A stretch of 64,000 nucleotides of DNA from Gracilaria domingensis (lineage: Eukaryota; Rhodophyta; Florideophyceae; Gracilariales; Gracilariaceae), in assembly GCA_022539475.1 (NCBI GenBank), contig VCMS01000180.1, positions 1 through 64,000 of the forward strand, in the 5' to 3' direction. The notes under the pieces were generated by a model, which was not told where the DNA came from, ran no database searches, and worked only from the letters and a program-made list of their open reading frames with translations. The number at the start of each line of letters is the position of its first letter. Within the stretch, counting starts at the first letter, position 1. The translations under genes and the position numbers were made by a program. Shown one piece after another: positions 11,547 through 21,248 of the stretch.

Positions 11547-12593
11547 TTGAGAGGTCTTCTCCAAGAGTTTCGGGACGTGTTCCGCATCAAGTTGGGACCT
11601 GATCCTCCTGCCGACGTTCCGCCATTGGTCATTACACCAGTGAGGAACGCCAAACCGTATCGGTGTCCTCAACGCCGGTACGCGCCACAGCAACGAGGTT
11701 CCCTAATCCAGACTGTGCGCGAACTCGAGGCTGTGGGCGCAATTTACAAGAATTCTTCCTCACGCTGGGCGTCGCCCGCGCTTGCTGTGCCGAAACCAGG
11801 ATCCAACAAGCTTCGGTTCACGGTCGACCTCCGCGGTCCCAATGCACGCACGGTTCCCATTCAATCAGCAATGCCTCATTTGGAATCCAAATTCCAAGAC
11901 ATCAGCGGAAGCTGTTGCTTTGCCAATATCGACCTCGCTCATGGCTATTGGCAGGTACCACTCTCTCCTGAGTCTCAGGAGATGATGTCCATACAGACTC
12001 CCATTGGAGTCTACTCTTCACATCACCTCTTGCAAGGTGGAAGTGATTCTGGAAATCACTTTCAGGCCGTTCTCGCTCACAAATTCGAAGGACGAGTCCA
12101 AAAACTCTTGCAATGGCTGGACGACTTTCTCCTTTACGCCAAGCACGGGAAAGAGCTCCTGACTAACCTCAGATGTTTTCTCGCCATCTGTAAGGAAATT
12201 GGACTGAAAGTCCATGCCGAGAAGACTACCCGAACATCTTCGTCGTGTTTCCTGCTTGCAGGCATTGCACTACAAGACGGTAGGAAAGAAGAAGTACACG
12301 GTCGTCGTCTGAAGTTCTTCCGGAACAAGGACTTTGACATATCCGAAGAAGTTCTGGGGTATCTGGCGTATCAAGAGGGTGAGCTACTGATGATCGATTC
12401 TCTGGAAGACACTCGACGGAAAGGTGTTGAAGTCGAGGTGCTCGTAAAATGGCGCGGCTTTTCCCCAGATGAAACAGACTGGGTAACTGTGGAGTCTCTC
12501 GGACACAATGTACCAAAATTAGTGGAAGAATTTCTTCTTGACATTGCAAAGACAGGGACGAAGCGGCAACGAAACATCGCTGCTTCACTCTAA
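11547..12593 (+). pseudogene. Reverse transcriptase joined to chromodomain (chromovirus-like fossil)
   Basis: Reverse transcriptase motifs are clear: RWASPALAVPKPGS, FANIDLAHGYWQVPLS and WLDDFLLYAKH. The C terminus is a chromodomain (VLVKWRGFSPDETDWV). Chromodomains in this position mark the chromovirus branch of Ty3/Gypsy and are known to guide integration to chromatin. The element is broken. Confidence 0.75.
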
Positions 12594-12632
12594 GTAATTG
12601 ACTCCGATTTTCATCTTTCAATTACGGGGCGC

Positions 12633-13020
12633 TGTTGACGCTTTTGAAGCAACGCTCTTTCGTCATCGCGCATATGCGCGCTGTATTACGTGCGCTGCTG
12701 CCTGGCACGCGTCTAGCGATAGATGTATCAGTTGTGTTCCGTGCACTGGGAGTAGAAGTCTGTGGTGCACGTGATTCTGCTTCTGAGGAATCAAACTCGT
12801 AATCAGTTTCAACTTGTTCTTGCCAAGTCAGCAAAAAATGGCTTGGCAAAGGGCCGCTTCAAAAGCCTCCTAGCTTCTGGGAAGCAACCTTGACTGGGGA
12901 AAACGCTCCAAGGCAAGGTGTGCCCGTTTTCTGCGCTCCTGTCTCTCTGCAAGACCCGACGCGCGGTAGCTCCAGCTCTACCTGCAGCCGACTGCTTCAG
13001 GTCTGTGCGTAGCAGTTACA
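12633..13020 (+). repeat. 3' LTR of the chromovirus-like fossil (388 bp)
   Basis: It starts TGTTGACG after a short G-rich polypurine stretch (ACGGGGCGC) and ends TTACA. It repeats the partial LTR at 9564-9911. Confidence 0.75.
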
Positions 13021-13439
13021 CTCATCAACACTTCACACGCAGAACTCAACTCCAACCCGTCAATACAGTTGATCAAGCAGGTCAAATCGAATCCAAGAAT
13101 TCTATCCTCGACTCCGTGGCACGTGCACCGGCCCAACACACCTGTTCCAAGATCGCCAAAGTCCTCCTCGGTCGATATAAAGGAGCAACCTATTCCATCC
13201 CCACCGCCCGTGTCAGCCTCGGTGCACATTTCGAACTTGCCTACTCTCGCATAGCTCGGGGTGCATGGCATCGTCTCACATTCCTCTCCACGCCGTGAAC
13301 ATTGGCGACGAGCTCTATTGGCTCTTACGCACCTGCTTGGGCATCCTTTTTCCATCGGTGGCCCGTGGCCAGAGCCGGCGTTTGAAAGACAAAAGAGGCA
13401 TAGGAGCACAACGCAAATGAGGAAGAAAGACGAGCTCAT
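13021..13439 (-). pseudogene. Secreted Cys-rich protein, 3' end interrupted by LTR element
   Basis: From the ATG at 13439 the product begins with a clear signal peptide (MSSSFFLICVVLLCLFCL), followed by a Cys-rich mature part of about 115 residues with at least ten cysteines. I recognise no family. The frame enters the LTR at 13020 and ends soon after within it, so the native C terminus is lost. It may continue on the other side of the retrotransposon and nested DNA transposon, beyond the left edge of the window. The open frame extends upstream of this Met, but the signal peptide fixes the start. The function is unknown; an extracellular matrix or defence role would be a guess. Confidence 0.6.
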
Positions 13440-13548
13440 CTTAATGAGAAAGAAAGTCGGGCGTTGGCTGACGACTCTGCGGTGTGGACTTCTGTGACCA
13501 ACGGCTCCGCTTTTGTAGCGACTTTCGAACGGTGTTTGAAAGCAATCA

Positions 13549-13763
13549 TGTAATGAAGAGATGTTTGAGTGAAGTCTGGCCTTCTCCGATGGAGGGGAAG
13601 GCAGGCACAAGCTCCTTCAATACAGATCTTGTAGAAGTCTAGAGATATCTACGACTATCCTACAAGCTGTCTACTGTCTTGTGCTGGCTCGCAGCACGTG
13701 AGCTACAAGCCTCGGATGGTGATCAAAGGTCAGGATGGCTTGTAGGCTGTCTTCTGTGTTACA
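13549..13763 (+). repeat. 215-bp TG...CA repeat, copy 1
   Basis: It runs from TGTAATGAAGAG to TCTGTGTTACA. Further copies are at 15940-16154 and, reversed, 22589-22806. Ends TG...CA and a 5-bp target duplication at copy 3 suggest a tiny solo LTR or TRIM-type element. It lies about 110 bp upstream of the secreted Cys-rich gene. Confidence 0.75.
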
Positions 13764-14281
13764 TTCACCCCGGTTTTGAGGTTCAACGTCCTCGTTGAAC
13801 AAGATGTTGGTAGGGGGTTTTTGAGATAGAAAATGCAGACAAGTGTCCGACAGAAAAACGCAGACTAACACTAGAATATCACGGAGCTCGGCCCGTGTGG
13901 AGCGCAACCGATGTGGCTTAAGAAATCGAGAAGATGTAGCAGCTATTTTTTTAAGTCTGTCCTGGGCAAAACAGACTGAGAACTTCATGAATGATCGTTC
14001 ATCCCATACTACACGATAGAACCATCAACATTACTTAAAATGTGTGTGATGCGTGCTGGGGTGTTACATTGCCGTGAGGAAGGTTGGTGAGTCGGTGTTT
14101 GCAGAAGAATACACCAAAATTCAGAGCAGCGGATGAGAGCAGAACCAAAGTCGTCTCCTGCATGAGCATACCCAAGACAACAACCAGATTGGCTATTCGG
14201 GCAAAGAAGAAGTGCAAACATCATTGTTTCTCCAAATTGTCCCAAATACCATCGGGTAGAACAGACGGACTCAGAGTAAAA
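13764..14281. other. Intergenic, no supported gene
   Basis: A 105-codon minus-strand frame exists (13671-13988), but it overlaps the 215-bp repeat and has no recognisable domain. Nothing else is seen. Confidence 0.5.
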
Positions 14282-15263
14282 TGTAGAGCAAAACATGCTC
14301 GCCCGGTACACGGGGAAGGATTTCATAAACCCTTGGTAAGGATGATTCCGGGTACTCAGAAGGTATGAGTATTGGCCCACGGATGAGATACATTTTGGCA
14401 GTATTGAGGTATGGATCCCTGAGGGGTCGGCAATGACGTGGCGCAGATGAATATTGGTCGCGTGTACGCGTGTGTAGAAATGGGTGTGTTCACACATGTC
14501 TTGTTATGATTGTCAGATATTTTACTGGCCGCTGCCGCGGGTTGTCACGTGCAACACGTGTATGGACCTGCTTAAGGTGTGCATTAGATTATTTACTTTA
14601 GTTTAACTAATTTATCGGTTGGAATATAAGAGGTGACCTCCCGGTCACCTCCTCCTTCAGTAAAGGGTAACCGAGTTCCGCTCTGAACCAAGTTCGCCTG
14701 CGCGAAGAGTACAAGTCCCTCAGGAGGGTCACCACGTACGGTACAGATTGGATTAAGCCCTCGAAATCACTCAGGCAATACTGACTATTGTGGCTTTGCC
14801 TTCGGGCTTATTTATTCCCTGTCTTCGGACTTCCTGTTTCTTTTACTGTGCAGTTGTACTGCTTTCACCACAATTGGTAGCGTTTCCGTCTCTGTATAGA
14901 GTTGTGCCGCGTGGACTTAGTACACATCGTCGTCTCCCGTCGCCGGGTCTGTTGCTGCTTGCCGCACGTCTCGCCGCGGGCTTCCTCTCTTTCCCTCCTT
15001 TGTTTTCCTTTCTTTCTCCTCCTTTTGCTTAGGGCTTACAACGCTCTACGGTACTTTTCTTCTCAACCATTGGGCCACTTTTCGCCGGATTCCTGGATCA
15101 AGCCGGTTTAACCCTCAACCTTTGTAGGTATATCCCGTATCACGGGCGGTCTTACACCCGCACTTTCCGTGTTCGGAGGGCTCACCACTGAGTTCATCTC
15201 GTCTAGAGGGCAAGGACTCGAACGCCTTGAAAAACGATCCCATCGCTTGGGTTTTGCTCTATA
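14282..15263 (+). repeat. Solo LTR, family B (982 bp)
   Basis: It begins TGTAGAGCAAAAC and ends GTTTTGCTCTATA, an inverted 13-bp end pair with one mismatch. It matches the complete LTR at 57956-58934 throughout. A TATA-like ATATAAGAGG lies near 14625. Flanks are TAAAA and TAGAA, a probable 5-bp target duplication with one mismatch. No internal retroelement sequence adjoins, so this is a solo LTR. Confidence 0.8.
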
Positions 15264-15939
15264 TAGAACATCAGAAGCAGTGGTGAAAGACAATGAATAC
15301 TGTGGCTGCCCGGCATGAGCGGCAGTGGGTACTACTCATGCGGCTGGATGCAAGCAGCTGTGTGCAGCTTGGCGATGCTGTCCGCGTCCTTTCGCGGCTT
15401 TTGGCAGGCTTCATGCAGCTCTGTACGCATCTTTGAGCTGGGTTTGTGCAGATCTTTGCGCGGCTTTGATGGGTTCTGAGCTGGCTTCATGCAGCTCTGT
15501 GCGGGGTTTGAGCCGTCTTTGCGCAGTTCTGTGAGGCTCTATGGCGTTTCGTGTGTGTAGGCAAATGAGAGCAGTCGGGCGGCTGAGCAATGGTAATCAG
15601 CAACGCCTGGTTAAAGATTAATGGGTTTGGCACCGTTGATATCCAGGATTAGCAAGGTTTTGAGAGAACCTAAAGTGGCTGTCCGCAGAAGATACATATG
15701 GTTTGGAGTGTCGAGCAGCTGACGAAGCAATGACTCGCAAATAGGAGAAAGGTAATATTGATGCAGTGATCCAATAAAAAAGGATTGTCCGTGAACCAGC
15801 TCAACTGGAGTTTTTAGTGTGGACAAGAGCTGGGATTACAGTGTTTCTGTTTGAAAGGAACTTTCAGGCGAAGAAAAGTACGTACGGAGTGGAGCGTAGT
15901 GTATTTAGTCGGGGAGGATGGCAAGCATATGCTACCAAA
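15264..15939. other. Intergenic with degenerate GC-rich short repeats
   Basis: At 15330-15550 a degenerate repeat of the type GGCTTCATGCAGCTCTGTGC recurs several times with drift. No gene is supported. Confidence 0.5.
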
Positions 15940-16154
15940 TGTAATGAAGAGATGGTTGAGTGAAATCTGGCCTTCTCTGATGGAGGGGAAGGCCGGCTGA
16001 CGTTCCTTTAATACAGATCTAGCCGTAGTTTAGAGATGGCTATGGCTATCCTACAAAATGTATACTGTCTCTGACTGTCTCGTAACACGCCAGCTACAAG
16101 CCAAGCACGGTGATCAGGCGTGACTTCGGCTTGTAGGCTGTCTTCTGCGTTACA
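15940..16154 (+). repeat. 215-bp TG...CA repeat, copy 2
   Basis: Same orientation and length as copy 1, about 80 percent similar by eye. Runs from TGTAATGAAGAG to TCTGCGTTACA. No matching target duplication is visible. Confidence 0.75.
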
Positions 16155-16862
16155 CCGAGACTCGCGAAAATACGGAAATGCGTTTTGAAGCGAATGGAGC
16201 TTACAGATTGCTTACTGTGTAAGCAATCTTTAGCTCTATTCGCAGTTTCTCATACCAATTTGTTTCTAAAATCAAAAACTTTTTGCTCAAAGTTGAAGAA
16301 AGATTTGGGACTCGAATCATGCGACCACATCTCTTCGGCGTACCTTCGCACCTTCGGTCCTTTTCTTTGGCTAGAAAATCGGTGTCCAACTCGCGTGTTG
16401 CTGCCCATGCCATGCCCGCTTTGACTGCTTCTTCTCTCACGTCTTGGGCAAAAAGTATCGAGTTGCCACAACGCCTCCGTTGTTGCATATCGATTTCATC
16501 TTCCTTGTTTCTCATGAACAGCGTGACGCTGTTCTTGATTCGCAACTCTTATCATTCTCTTGCTGTTTCTGCCCATTGAGGGTGAAACATAACCAAACCC
16601 TACGTAGATATCGTAGGCTCAGACTCCACGAAGAAATGACCACGCGCGCACCTCCAATGCAAGCGTAGAAAAGCTCCCTAGGAGAAAATCTGCGCCCAAT
16701 CACTCAACGTGTATTCCCCTTCTGGCGTTCTGTGACGTGTGCAAAGAGGCCGTGGCTACTAATCCTCAATCCCCCCCGTATCTCTCTCTCGACGTCAATC
16801 CGTAGGGTCGTTCAGAGAATTCTCCTCGGGCGAAGCTGGTGCATGTGACTGCGCCGTTCAGA
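16155..16862. other. Upstream region of the DEP-flavoprotein gene
   Basis: It contains a 114-codon minus-strand frame (16201-16545) rich in charged residues that I do not recognise and do not call. A pyrimidine-rich stretch (CCCCCCCGTATCTCTCTCTC) at about 16770-16790 lies 70-90 bp before the ATG. Confidence 0.4.
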
Positions 16863-18890
16863 ATGTCGTCTGCTACTGGGAGTACTTCGGCCACCGAGCT
16901 TGACTTGGGCGACTTGGCAGCACGCTTTAGGAACAATGTTACCGTAAAGGATCGTCACTACAGGCTGCAGACGTACAAGCAATGTTTCGTGGGATCGGAG
17001 GCTGTGCAGTGGCTCGTCACCAGCGGAACAGCTCATTCAAGGGCTGATGCCGTCAGACTGGGCTTAATGATGCAGCAGGCCGGAATCATTGAGCACTATC
17101 TCAGAGATCACGATTTCAAGGATGAGGACCTTTTCTATAAGTTCATCGACGACTCCGAACGCGGCGGAGTACCAAAGACAGAAGCTGGCCGTCTGGTCAC
17201 CTGGGCCGACTTTGTGCAGACTCCTTTCACCGCCGGTCGTAGTCTGCAGCCCAAGATGCCCGAATCGAATGATGATAGCACCAATACCGCTATGGAGGTT
17301 GAGCAATCTTTATGGCCATTGGATGAGCAGAACATACGATTGTTGGATAATGTACATCCTCCAGAATGGATCGAACCTGTTTTTGATGGGGTATATAATC
17401 TCGTCGTTATTGGAGCTGGCGCGGGGGGGCTTCTCACTTCGTCTGGTGCTGCCGGTTTCGGCGCCAAGGTTGCACTTATTGAAGCTAATCGACTTGGGGG
17501 TGATTGTTTAAATGTCGGATGTGTACCGTCGAAGTCTCTCATCCATGCTGCCAATCTGGCGCAGACTCTCAGAAATGAGCAGCACTTGGACGAAGCTGGA
17601 CTTGCATTTGATGGTCCTGTCAAGATCGACTTTGGACAGACCATGAATCGTCTTCGCCGAGTTCGTGCAGACATTAGTAATGTCGATTCTGCCAGTCGAT
17701 ACACGAAGAAGCTTGGCGTCGATGTTTATTTCGGTTATGCCAAGTTCACGTCTGAATCTACAGTAGAGGTGAATGGGAAAACTCTCCACTTCAGAAAGGC
17801 TGTCATCGCTACAGGCGGTTATCCTGCAATTCCTCCTATTCCGGGTCTTGGAGTCTTACATGACAGGAGTGTCAAGGATATGGACCGCAAGCCGCACACT
17901 GCGATCATGACCAATGAAACTTTCTTCAATCTTACTGAGCTTCCCAGACGTCTTGGTGTGATCGGAACAGGCGTCATAGGCATGGAGCTCGGCCAGGCCA
18001 TGCAAAGACTTGGATCGTCCGTAGTAATGTTTGGTCGTTCCGGTAAGGTGTTGCCAAAAGAAGATAAGGACCTAAGTGCGCTTATCAAGGAGCAGATGAT
18101 CAACGATGGAGTTGCGTTCAACCTCAATGTATCGTCATATAGGATGGTCGAATATACCGGTAAAGTCTCTGATGAAGGATTCAAGGAGGTCCGTTTGGTG
18201 ACTGAGGAGGATGGCGACCGCAAGGAGTACTTGTTTGACGCAATGCTGGTTGCCACTGGAAGGAAGCCAAATGTAGACGGCTTGAACTTGAAGGCTGCTG
18301 GAGTGGAATACGATAACAAGCGCGGCTTGAAGGTGAACGACACTCTGCAAACTACGAATCCAAAGATCTATGGAGTGGGGGATGTGTGCAGTGAGTACAA
18401 GTTCACTCATGTCTCCGACTTCATGGCGAGAACGGTCATTCGTAACGCCCTTTTCTTCGGAAAGGAGAAGATGTCCAACCTTCTCATTCCGTATGCAACG
18501 TTCACCACGCCGGAGATTGCTCATGTGGGTTTGTACGAGTCTGACATGAAAGAAAAAGGTATCCGTTACAAGACTTTTGAGAAGCATTTTGATGATAATG
18601 ACCGTGCTATTTGTGATGGGAGCACGGTGGGTATGGTACGCGTACATGTGGAAGAGAAGTCGGACTCCATTCTGGGTGCGTCCATCGTTGGCGCTGGAGC
18701 CGGTAACATGATCAGTGAGATTACTTTGGCTATGCAGTCGAAGACGGGGCTTGGAGCACTTGCATCGGTGATTCATCCGTATCCAACTACCGCTGAGGCT
18801 GTTCGACAGGTTGGTGATCTGTACAACCGAACGCGTTTGACAAGTACCGTGAAGCAATTGCTTCGTGGTCTTGTTCGAGTTCAACGTTAA
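16863..18890 (+). CDS. DEP domain fused to a mercuric-reductase-like pyridine nucleotide-disulfide oxidoreductase
   Basis: The first ATG is at 16863, giving 675 residues. A DEP domain occupies about residues 18-100 (YKQCFVGSEAVQWLVTSG ... EDLFYKFID). A class I flavoprotein disulfide reductase follows: the FAD-binding GAGAGG at about 184-189, the redox-active pair in GGDCLNVGCVPSKSL (Cys215/Cys220), a second dinucleotide fold (LGVIGTGVIGMELGQAMQ) around 360-380, an FAD-contact GVGDVC segment, and a C-terminal dimerisation domain with the HPYPTTAEA His-Glu motif (about 638-645). The Cys pair and His-Glu match the dihydrolipoamide dehydrogenase/mercuric reductase group. The C terminus lacks the vicinal Cys pair that mercuric reductases use to bind Hg(II), and there is no N-terminal heavy-metal domain, so true mercuric reduction is unlikely. 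No organelle targeting is obvious. DEP domains usually bind membranes or partner proteins, so the enzyme may be membrane-recruited (inference). Confidence 0.9.
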   Translation: MSSATGSTSATELDLGDLAARFRNNVTVKDRHYRLQTYKQCFVGSEAVQWLVTSGTAHSRADAVRLGLMMQQAGIIEHYLRDHDFKDEDLFYKFIDDSERGGVPKTEAGRLVTWADFVQTPFTAGRSLQPKMPESNDDSTNTAMEVEQSLWPLDEQNIRLLDNVHPPEWIEPVFDGVYNLVVIGAGAGGLLTSSGAAGFGAKVALIEANRLGGDCLNVGCVPSKSLIHAANLAQTLRNEQHLDEAGLAFDGPVKIDFGQTMNRLRRVRADISNVDSASRYTKKLGVDVYFGYAKFTSESTVEVNGKTLHFRKAVIATGGYPAIPPIPGLGVLHDRSVKDMDRKPHTAIMTNETFFNLTELPRRLGVIGTGVIGMELGQAMQRLGSSVVMFGRSGKVLPKEDKDLSALIKEQMINDGVAFNLNVSSYRMVEYTGKVSDEGFKEVRLVTEEDGDRKEYLFDAMLVATGRKPNVDGLNLKAAGVEYDNKRGLKVNDTLQTTNPKIYGVGDVCSEYKFTHVSDFMARTVIRNALFFGKEKMSNLLIPYATFTTPEIAHVGLYESDMKEKGIRYKTFEKHFDDNDRAICDGSTVGMVRVHVEEKSDSILGASIVGAGAGNMISEITLAMQSKTGLGALASVIHPYPTTAEAVRQVGDLYNRTRLTSTVKQLLRGLVRVQR

Positions 18891-19882
18891 TTGCACATTG
18901 TGTATGAACGTCATGAAATGTTCACACATGATTGAGCTTGTTTTGGTGCAGAGCTTTCTATGGCTTGTCGTTATCAGTTGCAAGACGTCCTTGTTCGATT
19001 CCTCCTTCTGAGACCGAAACGAATTGTAGCCGTTACAACGGTACCGAGGGTTAATATTTCTTGCGCTGCGCTCCCTAGATATATAATATGTATACAACAT
19101 CAGAACTACCAAGGGTACCCTAGAGTTGGCCAAGCTCTCGAGGAACGAAGCTGCAGAATTAAAGTATTCATGTTAGAGAAATATTTGGAACATTTTCTAT
19201 ATAAAGATACAATTGAAAATTTCAAAACGACAATACTTTTGTACAAATGTAAGTGAAAAGTTTTCGGCCTTTTTGAAAGCTGGGCAAAAGCCCTGCGTTG
19301 AATTGCTCAAATTTCTTCGACATCGGCACGAATAAGAACTAAAATGTACATTACAGTGTCATGATTTTTCGCCTCATCGCGCCGCCGCCGCCTTCCGCTG
19401 CCGCCGCACCCGACGCTGCCGCCTCACCCGCCGCTGGTGAATACACGTATACCACGAACAATTCATCAGCGTGTTACGTTGATACGAACGTCATCTATAA
19501 AAGGAATAGCAATGGTTTAACATGGATATCGAGATTTCTGCAGATCTCTGCCAAGCATTGTAGCCCTTCAGTTTCATACATGCGTTCCTTCAAAACTCGG
19601 ATTCTTATCTATATGGAGAGTATGCTGGCAAAAAGACCTGAAAAACGTGTCCAAAGCGCATGGTAACTTATTTTGTCGTTGTTGGCACGGGGGCACACAA
19701 ACGCTGTCAGAAAAGCACAACTACTTCACGCGATAAAGGGTGACTTGTTGCTCGCAACCAGAAATTATGTTGATGCATCGATACAGCGAACACGAGCTGT
19801 GCCTTTGCGTGCATTTAAAGCCTGAGCAGCGTTCGGAAGAGTGTGCAGAGCGTCTTTCACCGAACTCACCATCCATCCCAAT
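18891..19882. other. Intergenic region
   Basis: It is AT-rich with short alternating stretches. It contains a GCC-repeat-like tract (19380-19437) that yields a Pro/Ala-rich frame not supported as a gene. A TATA-like CATTTAAAG at 19812-19820 lies about 65 bp before the next ATG. Confidence 0.5.
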
Positions 19883-20458
19883 ATGAATGTGATATGCTGC
19901 CTTTTAGTAATCGTGTTAGTCGTCGTGCAGCAGCAAAAAGTTGTTGGGGCACCTATCACATCCGAGAACGTACTGGGTTCCGATGGTTCCTCAGTACTGA
20001 TGTATACCCTCATTGAACAATGTGACCGCCCGAGCCCGTTTTCTATCCCACAGTCTTCGCACATTATTTCCGAACGCAACAAAGAGAAAGACGACAGCAT
20101 TGATCTTGCAACCACAGCTCGACCAAACGGCTGCGACTACGCTGATCGCCAACGCATTTTGCGAAACCTTATCGCGCTACACGGTGCAGCTGCAGCGGTT
20201 TTAGACCAAGCCAGTCAAGCGGCGTTTGATGTGTTTTTCATGGAATTGAACAACTTGAGGACTAGACTGGATGAATATCTTGGTCAGATTGATGATCCGC
20301 TTGGAAGGCTTTTCGACACAGTTGCGTATCACCTCCGCAATAACGTGAACTTCGCTCTGGACCGCATTGAGGGCGGATTCATGCGTCCTAATAATGCCCA
20401 TATTACGCGAGCAATTAACTTGATTCGACACTACTCGTGGGATAGCTCATTTCCCTAA
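19883..20458 (+). CDS. Small secreted protein of unknown function
   Basis: The ATG at 19883 gives 191 residues and places a strong hydrophobic signal peptide first (MNVICCLLVIVLVVVQQQ). The longer frame upstream starts with GTG and lacks this logic. The mature part has only two cysteines and a largely helical C-terminal half (QRILRNLIALHGAAAAVLDQ, then regularly spaced Leu/Phe), so a helical bundle is plausible. I recognise no family. A TATA-like element at 19812-19820 fits its promoter. It is an intronless host-type gene in the island between the flavoprotein and the propeller-like gene. Confidence 0.65.
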   Translation: MNVICCLLVIVLVVVQQQKVVGAPITSENVLGSDGSSVLMYTLIEQCDRPSPFSIPQSSHIISERNKEKDDSIDLATTARPNGCDYADRQRILRNLIALHGAAAAVLDQASQAAFDVFFMELNNLRTRLDEYLGQIDDPLGRLFDTVAYHLRNNVNFALDRIEGGFMRPNNAHITRAINLIRHYSWDSSFP

Positions 20459-20609
20459 GTTGCGCTGAACCGCTCTTTCCTGAAATGTTGGAAAGGAAGG
20501 CTGAATCTGATTCAACACTCGTAGCTCGAGCTGGGATTTAGCCGAGAGTTATCGGAATGTGACGGAAGCCGTTTCCGTCGTAATTTCCAAAGAATAAAGA
20601 ACATGTTAA

Positions 20610-20943
20610 CCCTTTTAGGACGGAAAGCTTGCAGTCTAGCTCGACTAAGACATAAGAACTAAGTCTGATTGGTCCACTGTCGATTCCTGACAGTAATAAT
20701 TGGTTCTACTCCTGCCAAGTGTCTTTTTTCTTATGTCTATCTCAATAGACTTAAGCAACGCAAAACCATTGGCAGTTATTCAATCAATAGCCGTATTAGC
20801 CAACAATTTACCTTTTCGTGGCATGCGAGTACAAATGTACTTTTCAGTCGCCCTAAAACCGCTCTATGTGAAACCTTTTCATGCAATATTATTGGCTCTT
20901 CTTATGTCTATCTCACTAGACATAAGAATTTGTCCCAAAAGGG
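20610..20943. mobile_element. piggyBac-like MITE, copy 1 (334 bp)
   Basis: Terminal inverted repeats CCCTTTTAGGAC and GTCCCAAAAGGG are flanked by TTAA (left) and TTAT (right). PiggyBac elements insert at TTAA and begin with CCC. Internal palindromes of the form CTTATGTCTA...TAGACATAAG lie at about 20729-20754 and 20901-20926. No transposase is present. Confidence 0.75.
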
Positions 20944-21248
20944 TTATTCGAATACGTGCACACGTGGATTCGTGGCGTTGGTGTATGCGTCAGTATCAAT
21001 ACGAAAACAGTCCACAACATGTCATGTCTTCATCGGACTCCTTTCAAAATTTTAACGACAAATGAGGGAAAAAGTCGTACCGTGAAGTACGCACGTGGCC
21101 GATCTTGGTGTCAGAGTACAACGGTGTACAACGGTATGCCATCGTCGGACAGTCGTACCGTCGTCCCTCCCGCCGGGAGATTGCTCTCGCCCGCCAAGCC
21201 CCACGAACCGCCGCCATCATGGGATAATTCCACCCCTTCTCAGCTCCC
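20944..21248. other. Upstream region of the GC-rich gene
   Basis: Base composition climbs sharply from AT-rich to GC-rich at about 21130. No TATA box is obvious and no gene is supported. Confidence 0.4.

Larger units (their letters stand above)
9564..13020 (+). mobile_element. Broken chromodomain Ty3/Gypsy LTR retrotransposon (chromovirus-like fossil)
   Basis: Two LTR copies flank a short internal region. The parts seen are LTR, gag-like region, aspartic-protease-like region, reverse transcriptase, chromodomain and LTR. RNase H and integrase were not recognised. The element is broken in several places and looks old compared with the Gypsy element at 36-56 kb. Its 5' LTR is cut by the Plavaka-like transposon ending at 9563, and its 3' LTR abuts a truncated host gene. 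Confidence 0.75.

Noticed and set aside
13671-13988. 105-codon minus-strand ORF
   Set aside because: It overlaps a dispersed 215-bp repeat and has no coding signature.
16201-16545. 114-codon minus-strand gene upstream of the flavoprotein
   Set aside because: No domain, no plausible promoter, and it lies in a likely promoter region.
16863-18890. Annotation as mercuric reductase
   Set aside because: The C-terminal vicinal Cys pair and heavy-metal domain are missing; only the general reductase core is supported.
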